This document shows, one piece after another, positions 1 to 5,213 of a stretch of DNA of 5,556 nt. Position 1 is the first letter of the stretch; each line of letters starts with the position of its first letter. The stretch is from Hyphomicrobiales bacterium (GTDB lineage: Bacteria; Pseudomonadota; Alphaproteobacteria; Parvibaculales; Parvibaculaceae): positions 1 through 5,556 of the forward strand of contig JAATFR010000267.1 of NCBI GenBank assembly GCA_015655095.1. The letters run 5' to 3'. A program made the translations under genes and the position numbers. The notes under the pieces were generated by a model. The model was not told where the DNA came from. It did not search any database and saw only the letters and a program-made list of their open reading frames with translations.

Positions 1-680
1 ACCGCCTTGGTGTTGGCGTCCGTATCCAGCGCATTCATTTCCCGGCGCAGCTTGATGCGCCATTCGGTTACCGTAAAGGTGAAGGCGATATAGACAATGA
101 CGGTGAGCGCCATGCCCAACACATAGCGCCAGTCGAATTTCCAGCCCAGAATCCCACAGACAAGCACCATCTCCAGGATGGTCGGAGCGATATTGAACAG
201 CGAGAACCGCAGCAGGAAATCGACCGCCCTCGTGCCTCGCTCGACGATGCGGCTGAGCCCGCCAGTCCGCCGGTCGAGATGGAAGCGCAGCGACAATCGG
301 TGGAGATGCCGGAAGGTCCGCAAGCCAAGTCCGCGCTCGGCATGTTGCTCGACAGAGGCAAAAAGCCCGTCACGCAACTGCGCAAGCGCCGCCATGAAGA
401 TTCGCGCGACCCCGTAGGCGACGAGCATCGCGATCGGTACTGCGACCATGGCCGCAACGCCACACCTGGGGCTCAGGGCGTCAACCGCATCCTTGTAAAG
501 AAATGGCACATAGACCGTGACTCCCTTGGCGGCCAGAAGCGCAAAGAGGGAGAGAACGACCCGCCGCCGAAGGTCTGCCCGGCCCTGCGGCCAGAGGAAA
601 GGCGCAAGCGCCCGCACGATGCGCATGGGATCAGCCGCCCTGTCGTGCGCGGTCGGCGGAGGAAGGCTTGAACGTCTCAT
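1..680 (-). CDS. Atm1/HMT1-type ABC exporter, N-terminal part (runs off left edge)
   Basis: Reading the minus strand from the ATG at 680 gives 226 full codons with no stop, continuing past base 1. The visible part is the transmembrane domain of a half-size ABC exporter; the nucleotide-binding domain lies outside the window. Hydrophobic segments fall near residues 41-62, 76-98, 161-180 and 186-205. The stretches LRFHLDRRTGGLSRIVERGT (131-150), LFNIAPTILE (161-170) and EMNALDTDANTKAV (214-227) are typical of Atm1/ABCB7-like exporters, including the Novosphingobium protein. Family members export glutathione-linked compounds, used for Fe-S assembly in mitochondria and for metal or thiol detoxification in bacteria; the substrate here is not shown by sequence. 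An in-frame TAA lies 12 bases upstream of the ATG, so the frame cannot extend. No clear Shine-Dalgarno precedes it, and Met19 is an alternative start. It lies 90 bases downstream of the LysM gene on the same strand. Confidence 0.88.
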   Translation of the reverse strand, partial: MRRSSLPPPTAHDRAADPMRIVRALAPFLWPQGRADLRRRVVLSLFALLAAKGVTVYVPFLYKDAVDALSPRCGVAAMVAVPIAMLVAYGVARIFMAALAQLRDGLFASVEQHAERGLGLRTFRHLHRLSLRFHLDRRTGGLSRIVERGTRAVDFLLRFSLFNIAPTILEMVLVCGILGWKFDWRYVLGMALTVIVYIAFTFTVTEWRIKLRREMNALDTDANTKA

Positions 681-728
681 AAGAGGGCAGGCTTAACCTA
701 TCCGCCACCGATGGCAAGCCCGCCCTTT

Positions 729-764
729 CCCGGATCTGGTTCCGAACCCAAACCTTGATCCAGG
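729..764 (-). repeat. Hairpin-forming inverted repeat after the LysM gene
   Basis: On the minus strand, CCTGGATC (764-757) can pair with GATCCGGG (736-729) over 8 bp with one G-U. After a small internal loop, GGTT pairs with AACC around a 9-base loop. The structure starts 6 bases after the LysM stop. It has no U-rich tail on either strand, so it is not a standard Rho-independent terminator. It may stabilise the LysM mRNA 3' end or partly separate it from the exporter gene. Confidence 0.45.
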
Positions 765-770
765 CCCGGC

Positions 771-1745
771 TCAGGGTTTGGAGGGGTTGGCTTGCGGTGT
801 CGTGAACACCTGACCAGGATAGATCAGGTCCGGGTTCTTGATCTGGTTCTTGTTGGCCTCATAGATCACCGTGTACTGGGTGCCCTCGCCATAGAGTTTG
901 CGGGAAATGTTCCACAGATTGTTGCCGGGCTGGATCACCACCTGACCGGCCTTGAGGCCTGCCACTGCCTTTGCAGGGTCCTCGCGCTGCAAGGGCACCT
1001 CAATCAAGCCGACAACAGCGCCTGCCGCATTCAGTTCCGCAACCTTGAGGTCATGCTGGCCGATTGCGATCGGCGTATCCGGCTTCACTTCCCAGTGGCC
1101 GTCCGCATCCGCTATGGCCTCGCCGACCTCTTTGCCGTCGATAGAGAGCGCCACGACGGTGCCGGACTTGGCCTTGCCCGAGAAGATCACATTGCCTTTG
1201 CCGTCATAGTCCACAGCCTCGAGCACCACGGAGCCCGCGCTGGCCTGAAGCCCCTGCCCCTGCAACACGCGGGTCGCCTTACCGGGTTCCGAAAGGGCGA
1301 CCGTCGCCGCAGCCCCGGCTGTGGAGGGAATGTTAACCGTCACCAATTGCGATGAAACCTTGTCCGTCCCGTCAAGGTTTTTGGCCTTGAGCGTCAACTG
1401 GGTCGCCCCGGCTGCCAGTGGCTTGTCCAGATTGACAACCCATTCGCCGTTCTGATCGGCCTTCACTGTCGCCACAACCGCCCCATTGGCGAGAATCGAA
1501 ATCTCCGCACCGGGGGCTCCACGGCCCGCCATCACCATCACCCCATCCTTGTCGACGCGCACCACGTCAAACGTCGGAACCCCGGGAGCCTGGGCATCGG
1601 GATTGGCGCCAGGCTCCACGGCCCCGGATACGGCAGGCGCCCCGGCAGGCTTTTCACCCCGACTGAACATGCCGTAATGCTGCCCGGTCAGAAAAGCCAG
1701 CACCAGCAGGACAATGAACCCGATCGCAATCAGGGCGCTTCGCAT
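771..1745 (-). CDS. Membrane-anchored Ig-like/LysM domain protein
   Basis: The protein is 324 residues. Residues 3-20 form one hydrophobic segment after a short Arg-containing tail. No signal-peptidase site is obvious after it, so it is probably an N-terminal anchor with the rest in the periplasm. A Pro/Ala/Gly-rich linker (about 30-57) leads to two similar Ig-like beta domains, about 58-139 and 172-250; each carries a matching element, ADQNGEWVV (96-104) and ADADGHWEV (212-220). A LysM domain follows at about 269-317 (IQPGNNLWNISRKLYG at 271-286, ending NPDLIYPGQVF). LysM binds glycan chains of peptidoglycan, so a cell-envelope role is likely; no catalytic domain is seen. I chose ATG 1745 over an upstream ATG at 1835 because GGGGGAAG (1758-1751) stands 5 bases before it and the hydrophobic anchor begins directly after. 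The exporter gene follows on the same strand, and the LOG gene is divergent. Confidence 0.87.
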   Translation of the reverse strand: MRSALIAIGFIVLLVLAFLTGQHYGMFSRGEKPAGAPAVSGAVEPGANPDAQAPGVPTFDVVRVDKDGVMVMAGRGAPGAEISILANGAVVATVKADQNGEWVVNLDKPLAAGATQLTLKAKNLDGTDKVSSQLVTVNIPSTAGAAATVALSEPGKATRVLQGQGLQASAGSVVLEAVDYDGKGNVIFSGKAKSGTVVALSIDGKEVGEAIADADGHWEVKPDTPIAIGQHDLKVAELNAAGAVVGLIEVPLQREDPAKAVAGLKAGQVVIQPGNNLWNISRKLYGEGTQYTVIYEANKNQIKNPDLIYPGQVFTTPQANPSKP

Positions 1746-1770
1746 AAGGTCTTCCCCCTGTAAATCCCTT

Positions 1771-1780
1771 GGACGCGTCC
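1771..1780. repeat. Perfect 10-bp palindrome GGACGCGTCC
   Basis: GGACGCGTCC is a perfect palindrome lying 26 bases upstream of the LysM start codon, in its likely 5' leader. It is followed at once by CAGCAGGCTG, itself a 4-bp inverted repeat around AG, and the string GACGCG recurs at 1793-1798. It could be an operator or a small RNA hairpin. No regulator is implied by sequence. Confidence 0.3.
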
Positions 1781-1910
1781 CAGCAGGCTGGAGACGCGAT
1801 ATAAAGCTAATCATACATTTTCTGCCACACACCATGAACGGCTTGTTGCATATCTGAAATCATAATCTGGCTTAAAATACGCCGGTTACCGTGAAATTTG
1901 TCGAGACCCC

Positions 1911-1915
1911 GGAGG
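1911..1915 (+). promoter_or_regulatory. Ribosome binding site of the LOG gene
   Basis: GGAGG is followed by 8 bases and then ATG at 1924. This near-ideal Shine-Dalgarno fixes the start and excludes the longer in-frame GTG at 1891, which would place the GGAGG inside the coding region. Confidence 0.85.
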
Positions 1916-1923
1916 AAAAAGAC

Positions 1924-2472
1924 ATGAAGCTGGAAAATCTGTGCGTCTATTGCGGGTCGAGTGACGGGAAGGAACCCCTCTATCTCGACGCGGCCACCCG
2001 TCTGGGTGAAACCCTCGCGCGGGAAAAGGTTGGCCTCGTTTATGGCGGGGCGAGCCTCGGTCTGATGGGCGCGCTTGCACGTTCAGTGCTGGAGGGCGGC
2101 GGCAGGGTCACCGGCATTATCCCCGATTTTCTGCAACGGGCCGAGGTGCAACTGCCCGGCGTGAGCGAACTTGTCGTGACCGGCAGCATGCACGAGCGGA
2201 AATGGCATATGTTCAGCCGTTCCCAGGCCTTCGTGGCGCTCCCCGGCGGCATCGGCACGCTGGAGGAAGTGATCGAGATGCTGACCTGGGCCCAGCTCGG
2301 ACGCCACAGCTATCCGATCATCTTCGCCAATATAGGCGGCTTCTGGGATCCGCTGATCGAACTGATCGAGCACATGATAGAGACCGGATTCGTCCGCTCG
2401 AACCTGCGCTCGATCTTTGGGGTCGTGGACCGGGTCGAAGACATTCTTCCCAGAGTCAGGGCCGGACTCTGA
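1924..2472 (+). CDS. LOG family protein (TIGR00730-like nucleotide phosphoribohydrolase)
   Basis: The protein is 182 residues, normal for the short LOG-type Rossmann-fold family once called lysine decarboxylase. Family signatures are complete: VYCGSS (8-13) near the N-terminus, YGGASLGLMGALA (40-52), MHERK (89-93) and the hallmark PGGIGTLEE (107-115), followed by EMLTWAQLG (118-126). Characterised members cleave cytokinin riboside 5'-monophosphate or other nucleoside 5'-monophosphates to free base and ribose 5-phosphate; the Arg of MHERK and the Glu of the PGG motif belong to the active site. Lysine decarboxylase activity, the older label, is not expected. The physiological role in a bacterium like this is uncertain: nucleotide turnover or cytokinin-like signalling are both possible. 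It is divergent from the LysM gene, and its last 17 bases overlap the end of the convergent orphan gene. Confidence 0.92.
   Translation: MKLENLCVYCGSSDGKEPLYLDAATRLGETLAREKVGLVYGGASLGLMGALARSVLEGGGRVTGIIPDFLQRAEVQLPGVSELVVTGSMHERKWHMFSRSQAFVALPGGIGTLEEVIEMLTWAQLGRHSYPIIFANIGGFWDPLIELIEHMIETGFVRSNLRSIFGVVDRVEDILPRVRAGL
2451..2471. repeat. Inverted repeat across the two overlapping convergent stops
   Basis: CAGAGTC (2451-2457) and GACTCTG (2465-2471) are perfect 7-bp inverted copies separated by AGGGCCG. The repeat covers the stop codons of both the LOG gene (plus) and the orphan gene (minus), so either mRNA could form a hairpin at its 3' end. Neither side has a U-run, so a simple Rho-independent terminator is not supported. 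Confidence 0.4.
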
Positions 2473-3256
2473 GCCTTTCACCGATCGAAACGGCCTCCTG
2501 CACCAGATTGATCTGTTCGAGCGCTTTTTCATCCGCGTCAAGCTGCTTTTGAATCAGCTTGATATCAGCATTTATTTTTGCTCGCTCAGCATACCTGGTG
2601 AAAAAATAAATCAGACGCGTGAAGGGATTGGAGCCGCGTCTCTCAGCCTTTGTTTGCTTCAGATTTACCAGCCGCAAACTGTTCGTCTGAATATCATTTT
2701 CCAGGCGGGCTTTCTTTTCCTCGTGATCCACCACGCCAACGCTCCGGTCAATCTTGAGAGAAACATTTTCGACCTGCGGGCCCTTCGCTGATCGGCTCGC
2801 CATTTGCGCGCCAAACGCCGCAACCCGCGGTGATGGCCTTGGTGGAGCGGGGCGCACAGGCCTCAATGGGACAGAAGGGCACGCGACAGGCAAAGGACGC
2901 CGCCGCGGCACCCCATCTCTCAAACGGAAAAATCTGGACAAGGCCTCCGAAGGTTCGCTCGACAGGGACGCTTCTGGCGAAGACTGGTTCGATGCAGTTT
3001 CCGGTACGGATTTCATGGATTCAGCATCATCTGTTTCCAGAGGGAGAGGCGCAAAGCGGACTGTTTTTTTAGTCAACTCCACACCTTCATTTTCAGGCCG
3101 TCCCTGAATATGTTTCAGAGCAGGCTTGAGCGGCATATCAGAAAGATTCTCTGTTGACCGCCAGCCTGTGCAAGGAGCTTTCTCCGTAACAGGAGCAACG
3201 CTCTTGGCCATACGGTCAGCTTGAGGGGAGAATGTGGTTAATTTCATTAAATTCAT
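2456..3256 (-). CDS. Orphan proline-rich, coiled-coil protein of unknown function
   Basis: I do not recognise this 266-residue protein. No signal peptide or transmembrane segment is apparent. Residues 1-105 look disordered, rich in Ser, Glu, Pro and Lys, with KKTVRFAPLP at 63-72. Residues 117-145 are a basic proline-rich stretch (PRRRPLP, RPVRPAPPRPSPR). Residues about 175-260 are charged and strongly helix-forming, probably two helices (178-206 and 212-258) broken at GSNP (209-211) with an aromatic patch LIYFFTRY (215-222) that suggests a helical hairpin. The start is uncertain: Met1 (3256) and Met4 (3247) are both possible, the latter with a weak GGATGA upstream. The gene is visibly more A/T-rich than its neighbours and sits between a strong terminator and the convergent LOG gene, consistent with acquired or fast-evolving DNA. 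Coding is supported by one long open frame and coherent protein character, not by homology. Confidence 0.62.
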   Translation of the reverse strand: MNLMKLTTFSPQADRMAKSVAPVTEKAPCTGWRSTENLSDMPLKPALKHIQGRPENEGVELTKKTVRFAPLPLETDDAESMKSVPETASNQSSPEASLSSEPSEALSRFFRLRDGVPRRRPLPVACPSVPLRPVRPAPPRPSPRVAAFGAQMASRSAKGPQVENVSLKIDRSVGVVDHEEKKARLENDIQTNSLRLVNLKQTKAERRGSNPFTRLIYFFTRYAERAKINADIKLIQKQLDADEKALEQINLVQEAVSIGERLRVRP

Positions 3257-3339
3257 CCAATAAAATAACTACCGCTGCCAAAATACCGGTGCGGCACATA
3301 GGGATGAGAAAGTCTATATTTCACTTAGTTAAAAATCAT

Positions 3340-3382
3340 AAAAGAAGCTCCCATATCCTGCTCAAAGCAGAACACAAGCTTC
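3340..3382 (-). terminator. Rho-independent terminator of cimA
   Basis: On the minus strand, GAAGCT (3382-3377) pairs with AGCTTC (3349-3344). Inside, TGTGTTCTGC pairs along its whole length with GCAGGATATG, counting G-U pairs, around a TTTGA loop. A 2-base GG bulge separates the two helices. The 16-bp stem is followed directly by TTTT and then ATGATTTTT. It lies 25 bases after the cimA stop and ahead of the orphan gene, so it should end the gltX-cimA transcript and leave the orphan to its own promoter. Confidence 0.78.
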
Positions 3383-3407
3383 AGTCTACCGGAAACAAAA
3401 GGATAAA

Positions 3408-5027
3408 TTAGCGCCGCTTGACCGGCGCAGGCGCGTTATCGCGAAGCAGCTTGTAGATGATGCTGTCTGAAAGCGCCTCGAACGAGGCGTCAACAATGTT
3501 GGGCGAAACGCCCACCGTGAACCAGCGATTGCCCTTGCCGTCAGCGCTTTCAATCATCACGCGGGTCACCGCGTCCGTGCCGCTGGTGAGGATACGGACC
3601 TTGAAATCCGCAAGCCGCAAATCCTCGATGAAAGGTGAATATTTGCCGAGGTCCTTGCGCAATGCCTGATCGAGCGCATTCACCGGGCCATTGCCTTCGC
3701 CCACGGAGATGAGTTTTTCTCCGTCCACCTCTACCTTGACCGTGGCCTCCGAGACGGTGACGAGATCACCCATGGCATTATAGCGCCGCTCGACCAGCAC
3801 ACGAAACGATTCAACCATGAAGAATTCCGGCACCTGCCCGAGCAGGCGGCGCGCCAGCAGTTCGAAGGAGGCGTCCGCTCCATCATAGGAATAGCCAAGA
3901 AACTCGCGCTCTTTCACCACTTCGAGCAGGCGGCCGATGCGCGCGTCCTGCGGATCTACATGCAGCCCCGCCGTTTCCAGGCGCGCAATGATGTTCGACT
4001 TACCGGCCTGATCGGAAACGGAAATCCGGCGCTTGTTGCCCACGCTTTCCGGCGGCACATGTTCATAGGTGCGCGGGTCCTTCAGCAGCGCAGAGACATG
4101 AATGCCCGCCTTCGAGGCAAAGGCGCTTTCGCCCACATAAGGCGCATAGCGATTGGGCGAGCGATTGAGAATTTCATCGAGCGTTCGCGAAACATGGGTG
4201 ATGCCCGCCAGCCCCTCAAGGCTTACGCCGATCTCGAACCGGTCGGCGAACTCCGGCTTCAGCAGCAGGGTCGGGATCAGCGACACCATGTTGGCGTTGC
4301 CGCAGCGCTCGCCCAGCCCGTTGAGCGTGCCCTGGATCTGGCGCGCACCTGCGCGCACGGCAGCCAGCGAATTGGCCACGGCCTGCTCGGTGTCATTGTG
4401 CGCGTGAATGCCAAGCCAGTCGCCGGGCACCCCTTGCGCGACGAGTTCGCCCACGATACGGCTGACTTCATGGGGCAGCGTGCCCCCATTGGTGTCGCAC
4501 AGCACCGCCCAGCGCGCGCCCGCATCCAGCGCCGTCTTCACGCAGGAAACGGCATAATCCGGGTTGGCCTTGTAGCCGTCGAAGAAGTGTTCGCAATCGA
4601 TCAGCGGTTCGCGGCCACGCGCCGCGACGGCATTCACCGAGTCAGCGATACTTTCAAGGTTATCTTCGTTGCTGACGCCGAGCGCCACTTTCACGTGAAA
4701 GTCCCAGCTCTTCGCCACAAGGCAGATGGCATCGACTGGCGCATCGAGCAGCGGAGCCAGCCCCGGATCGTTCGAGGCAGAGCGACCGACCCGCTTGGTC
4801 ATCCCGAATGCGGTGAATTTGGCACGCTGCAAGGAGGGCCGTTCGCTGAAAAACGAAGTATCGGTGGGATTCGCTCCCGGATAGCCGCCTTCGACATAAT
4901 CAAGGCCCAACTGGTCGAGCAATGAGGCGATGAGGCGCTTGTCCTCAACGCTGAAATCAACGCCCGCCGTCTGCGCGCCATCGCGCAGCGTGGTGTCAAA
5001 CAGATAAAGCCGTTCCCGGTTCGTCAT
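3408..5027 (-). CDS. cimA: (R)-citramalate synthase
   Basis: The 539-residue protein condenses pyruvate and acetyl-CoA to (R)-citramalate, opening the threonine-independent route to 2-oxobutyrate and isoleucine in the cytoplasm. The N-terminal TIM barrel (about 7-275) has LFDTTLRDGAQTAG (9-22), where Arg15 and Asp16 match the catalytic Arg and metal-binding Asp of the LeuA/CimA family, HAHND (208-212) with metal-ligand His208 and His210, and NGLGERCGNAN (236-246). A linker with GIHVSALLKD (308-317) leads to a C-terminal LeuA-type regulatory domain (about 405-530), the usual site of feedback inhibition, by isoleucine in CimA. The length and the GVDFSVEDKRLIA element after the active-site motif fit CimA better than 2-isopropylmalate synthase, though specificity is not proven. 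I chose ATG 5027 because the protein then begins a few residues before the conserved motif. The GTG at 5066 would put the leader's RNA stem inside the gene. The Shine-Dalgarno is weak (GGGA, 8 bases away). Confidence 0.93.
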   Translation of the reverse strand: MTNRERLYLFDTTLRDGAQTAGVDFSVEDKRLIASLLDQLGLDYVEGGYPGANPTDTSFFSERPSLQRAKFTAFGMTKRVGRSASNDPGLAPLLDAPVDAICLVAKSWDFHVKVALGVSNEDNLESIADSVNAVAARGREPLIDCEHFFDGYKANPDYAVSCVKTALDAGARWAVLCDTNGGTLPHEVSRIVGELVAQGVPGDWLGIHAHNDTEQAVANSLAAVRAGARQIQGTLNGLGERCGNANMVSLIPTLLLKPEFADRFEIGVSLEGLAGITHVSRTLDEILNRSPNRYAPYVGESAFASKAGIHVSALLKDPRTYEHVPPESVGNKRRISVSDQAGKSNIIARLETAGLHVDPQDARIGRLLEVVKEREFLGYSYDGADASFELLARRLLGQVPEFFMVESFRVLVERRYNAMGDLVTVSEATVKVEVDGEKLISVGEGNGPVNALDQALRKDLGKYSPFIEDLRLADFKVRILTSGTDAVTRVMIESADGKGNRWFTVGVSPNIVDASFEALSDSIIYKLLRDNAPAPVKRR

Positions 5028-5128
5028 TTTCTTGTTCCCGAGGGACAAACACGGTCCTGCCGCCACCGACCGGCCCGTGCGCTTACTCTTGATTTTGGAT
5101 GAGCTTGTACGGCGGCGGCAGAACGATG
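5028..5128 (-). promoter_or_regulatory. Putative isoleucine attenuator upstream of cimA (alternative RNA structures)
   Basis: This 101-base stretch lies between the leader-peptide stop and the cimA ATG. Segment GTTCTGCCGCCGCCG (5124-5110) begins 4 bases after the leader stop and can pair with CGGTGGCGGCAGGAC (5068-5054) over 15 bp including two G-U pairs. Competing pairings are GCGGC at the end of the leader ORF with GCCGC in the first segment; CACGG (5079-5075) with CCGTG (5054-5050), followed by TTTGT; and CGGTC (5072-5068) with GACCG (5056-5052). A further small hairpin (5048-5032) covers the likely cimA Shine-Dalgarno GGGA. This fits a ribosome-controlled switch: a ribosome at the leader stop would mask the first segment, while one stalled at Ile codons would leave it free. 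The possible terminator has only a poor U-tract, so the mechanism is inferred. Confidence 0.6.
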
Positions 5129-5188
5129 TCAGCCGCTAATAATAATGGTCCCGATGATGATCCGGGCCGAGGCCCTGAGGCGGATCAT
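5129..5188 (-). CDS. Isoleucine-rich leader peptide of cimA (19 aa)
   Basis: A short ORF, ATG at 5188 to TGA at 5129, encodes MIRLRASARIIIGTIIISG. Seven of 19 residues are Ile, six in two triplets (ATC ATC ATC, then ATT ATT ATT) separated by Gly-Thr, close to the stop. GAAGGA (5201-5196) lies 7 bases upstream of the ATG and is a better ribosome binding site than that of cimA. Clusters of codons for the pathway's end product are the mark of attenuator leader peptides such as those of the enteric ilv, leu and thr operons. Here the downstream gene makes isoleucine precursor, so the peptide probably senses charged tRNA-Ile and has no function as a product. It lies 25 bases after gltX. The triplet runs could be a chance trinucleotide repeat, but two different Ile codons, the ribosome site, the position and the downstream stem argue against this. 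Confidence 0.75.
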   Translation of the reverse strand: MIRLRASARIIIGTIIISG

Positions 5189-5195
5189 AGGGTGT

Positions 5196-5201
5196 TCCTT
5201 C
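5196..5201 (-). promoter_or_regulatory. Ribosome binding site of the leader peptide
   Basis: GAAGGA on the minus strand stands 7 bases before the leader ATG at 5188. It lies in the 25-base gap after the gltX stop, so it serves the leader ORF and not gltX. Its presence is a main reason to believe the 19-codon ORF is translated. Confidence 0.65.
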
Positions 5202-5213
5202 GCCGTAGCAGGT

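Larger units (their letters stand above)
1746..1923. promoter_or_regulatory. Divergent intergenic region between the LysM and LOG genes
   Basis: This 178-base gap must hold the promoters for both divergent genes unless they lie further upstream. It is more A/T-rich than the genes, especially 1800-1880. TATGAT on the minus strand (near 1810-1815) and TAAAAT/CATAAT on the plus strand (near 1860-1880) resemble -10 boxes, but I found no convincing -35 partner for any of them, so I name no specific promoter. Confidence 0.35.

Noticed and set aside
68..463. 131-residue minus-strand open frame
   Set aside because: It is an out-of-frame shadow of the exporter gene, whose true frame (from 680) matches Atm1-family motifs throughout. 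The shadow product is a Ser/Arg/Cys-rich sequence with no family character.
792..1355. 187-residue plus-strand open frame opposite the LysM gene
   Set aside because: Antisense shadow of a well supported domain protein; no ribosome site or recognisable product.
1746..1835. Longer LysM protein starting at 1835
   Set aside because: It would add 30 polar residues before the hydrophobic anchor, while ATG 1745 has a purine-rich ribosome site and puts the anchor at the N-terminus.
2417..3107. Two plus-strand open frames (2417-2791 and 2754-3107) opposite the orphan gene
   Set aside because: They are shorter, start inside neighbouring sequence without ribosome sites and lack coherent protein features. 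The single minus-strand frame covers the region better. Because the orphan itself has no known homologue, this choice is less certain than the others.
3960..4925. 321-residue plus-strand open frame antisense to cimA
   Set aside because: Long antisense frames are common opposite GC-rich genes. The product is rich in Arg, His and Ala without domains, and cimA on the other strand is unambiguous.
5028..5066. Longer cimA starting at GTG 5066
   Set aside because: The extra 13 residues are not family-like, and the start would lie inside the 15-bp stem with no ribosome site. ATG 5027 gives a normal N-terminus.
5028..5213. A metabolite-binding riboswitch or T-box instead of a leader-peptide attenuator
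   Set aside because: I see no T-box consensus or known riboswitch core, whereas a translated Ile-rich ORF with its own ribosome site is present.
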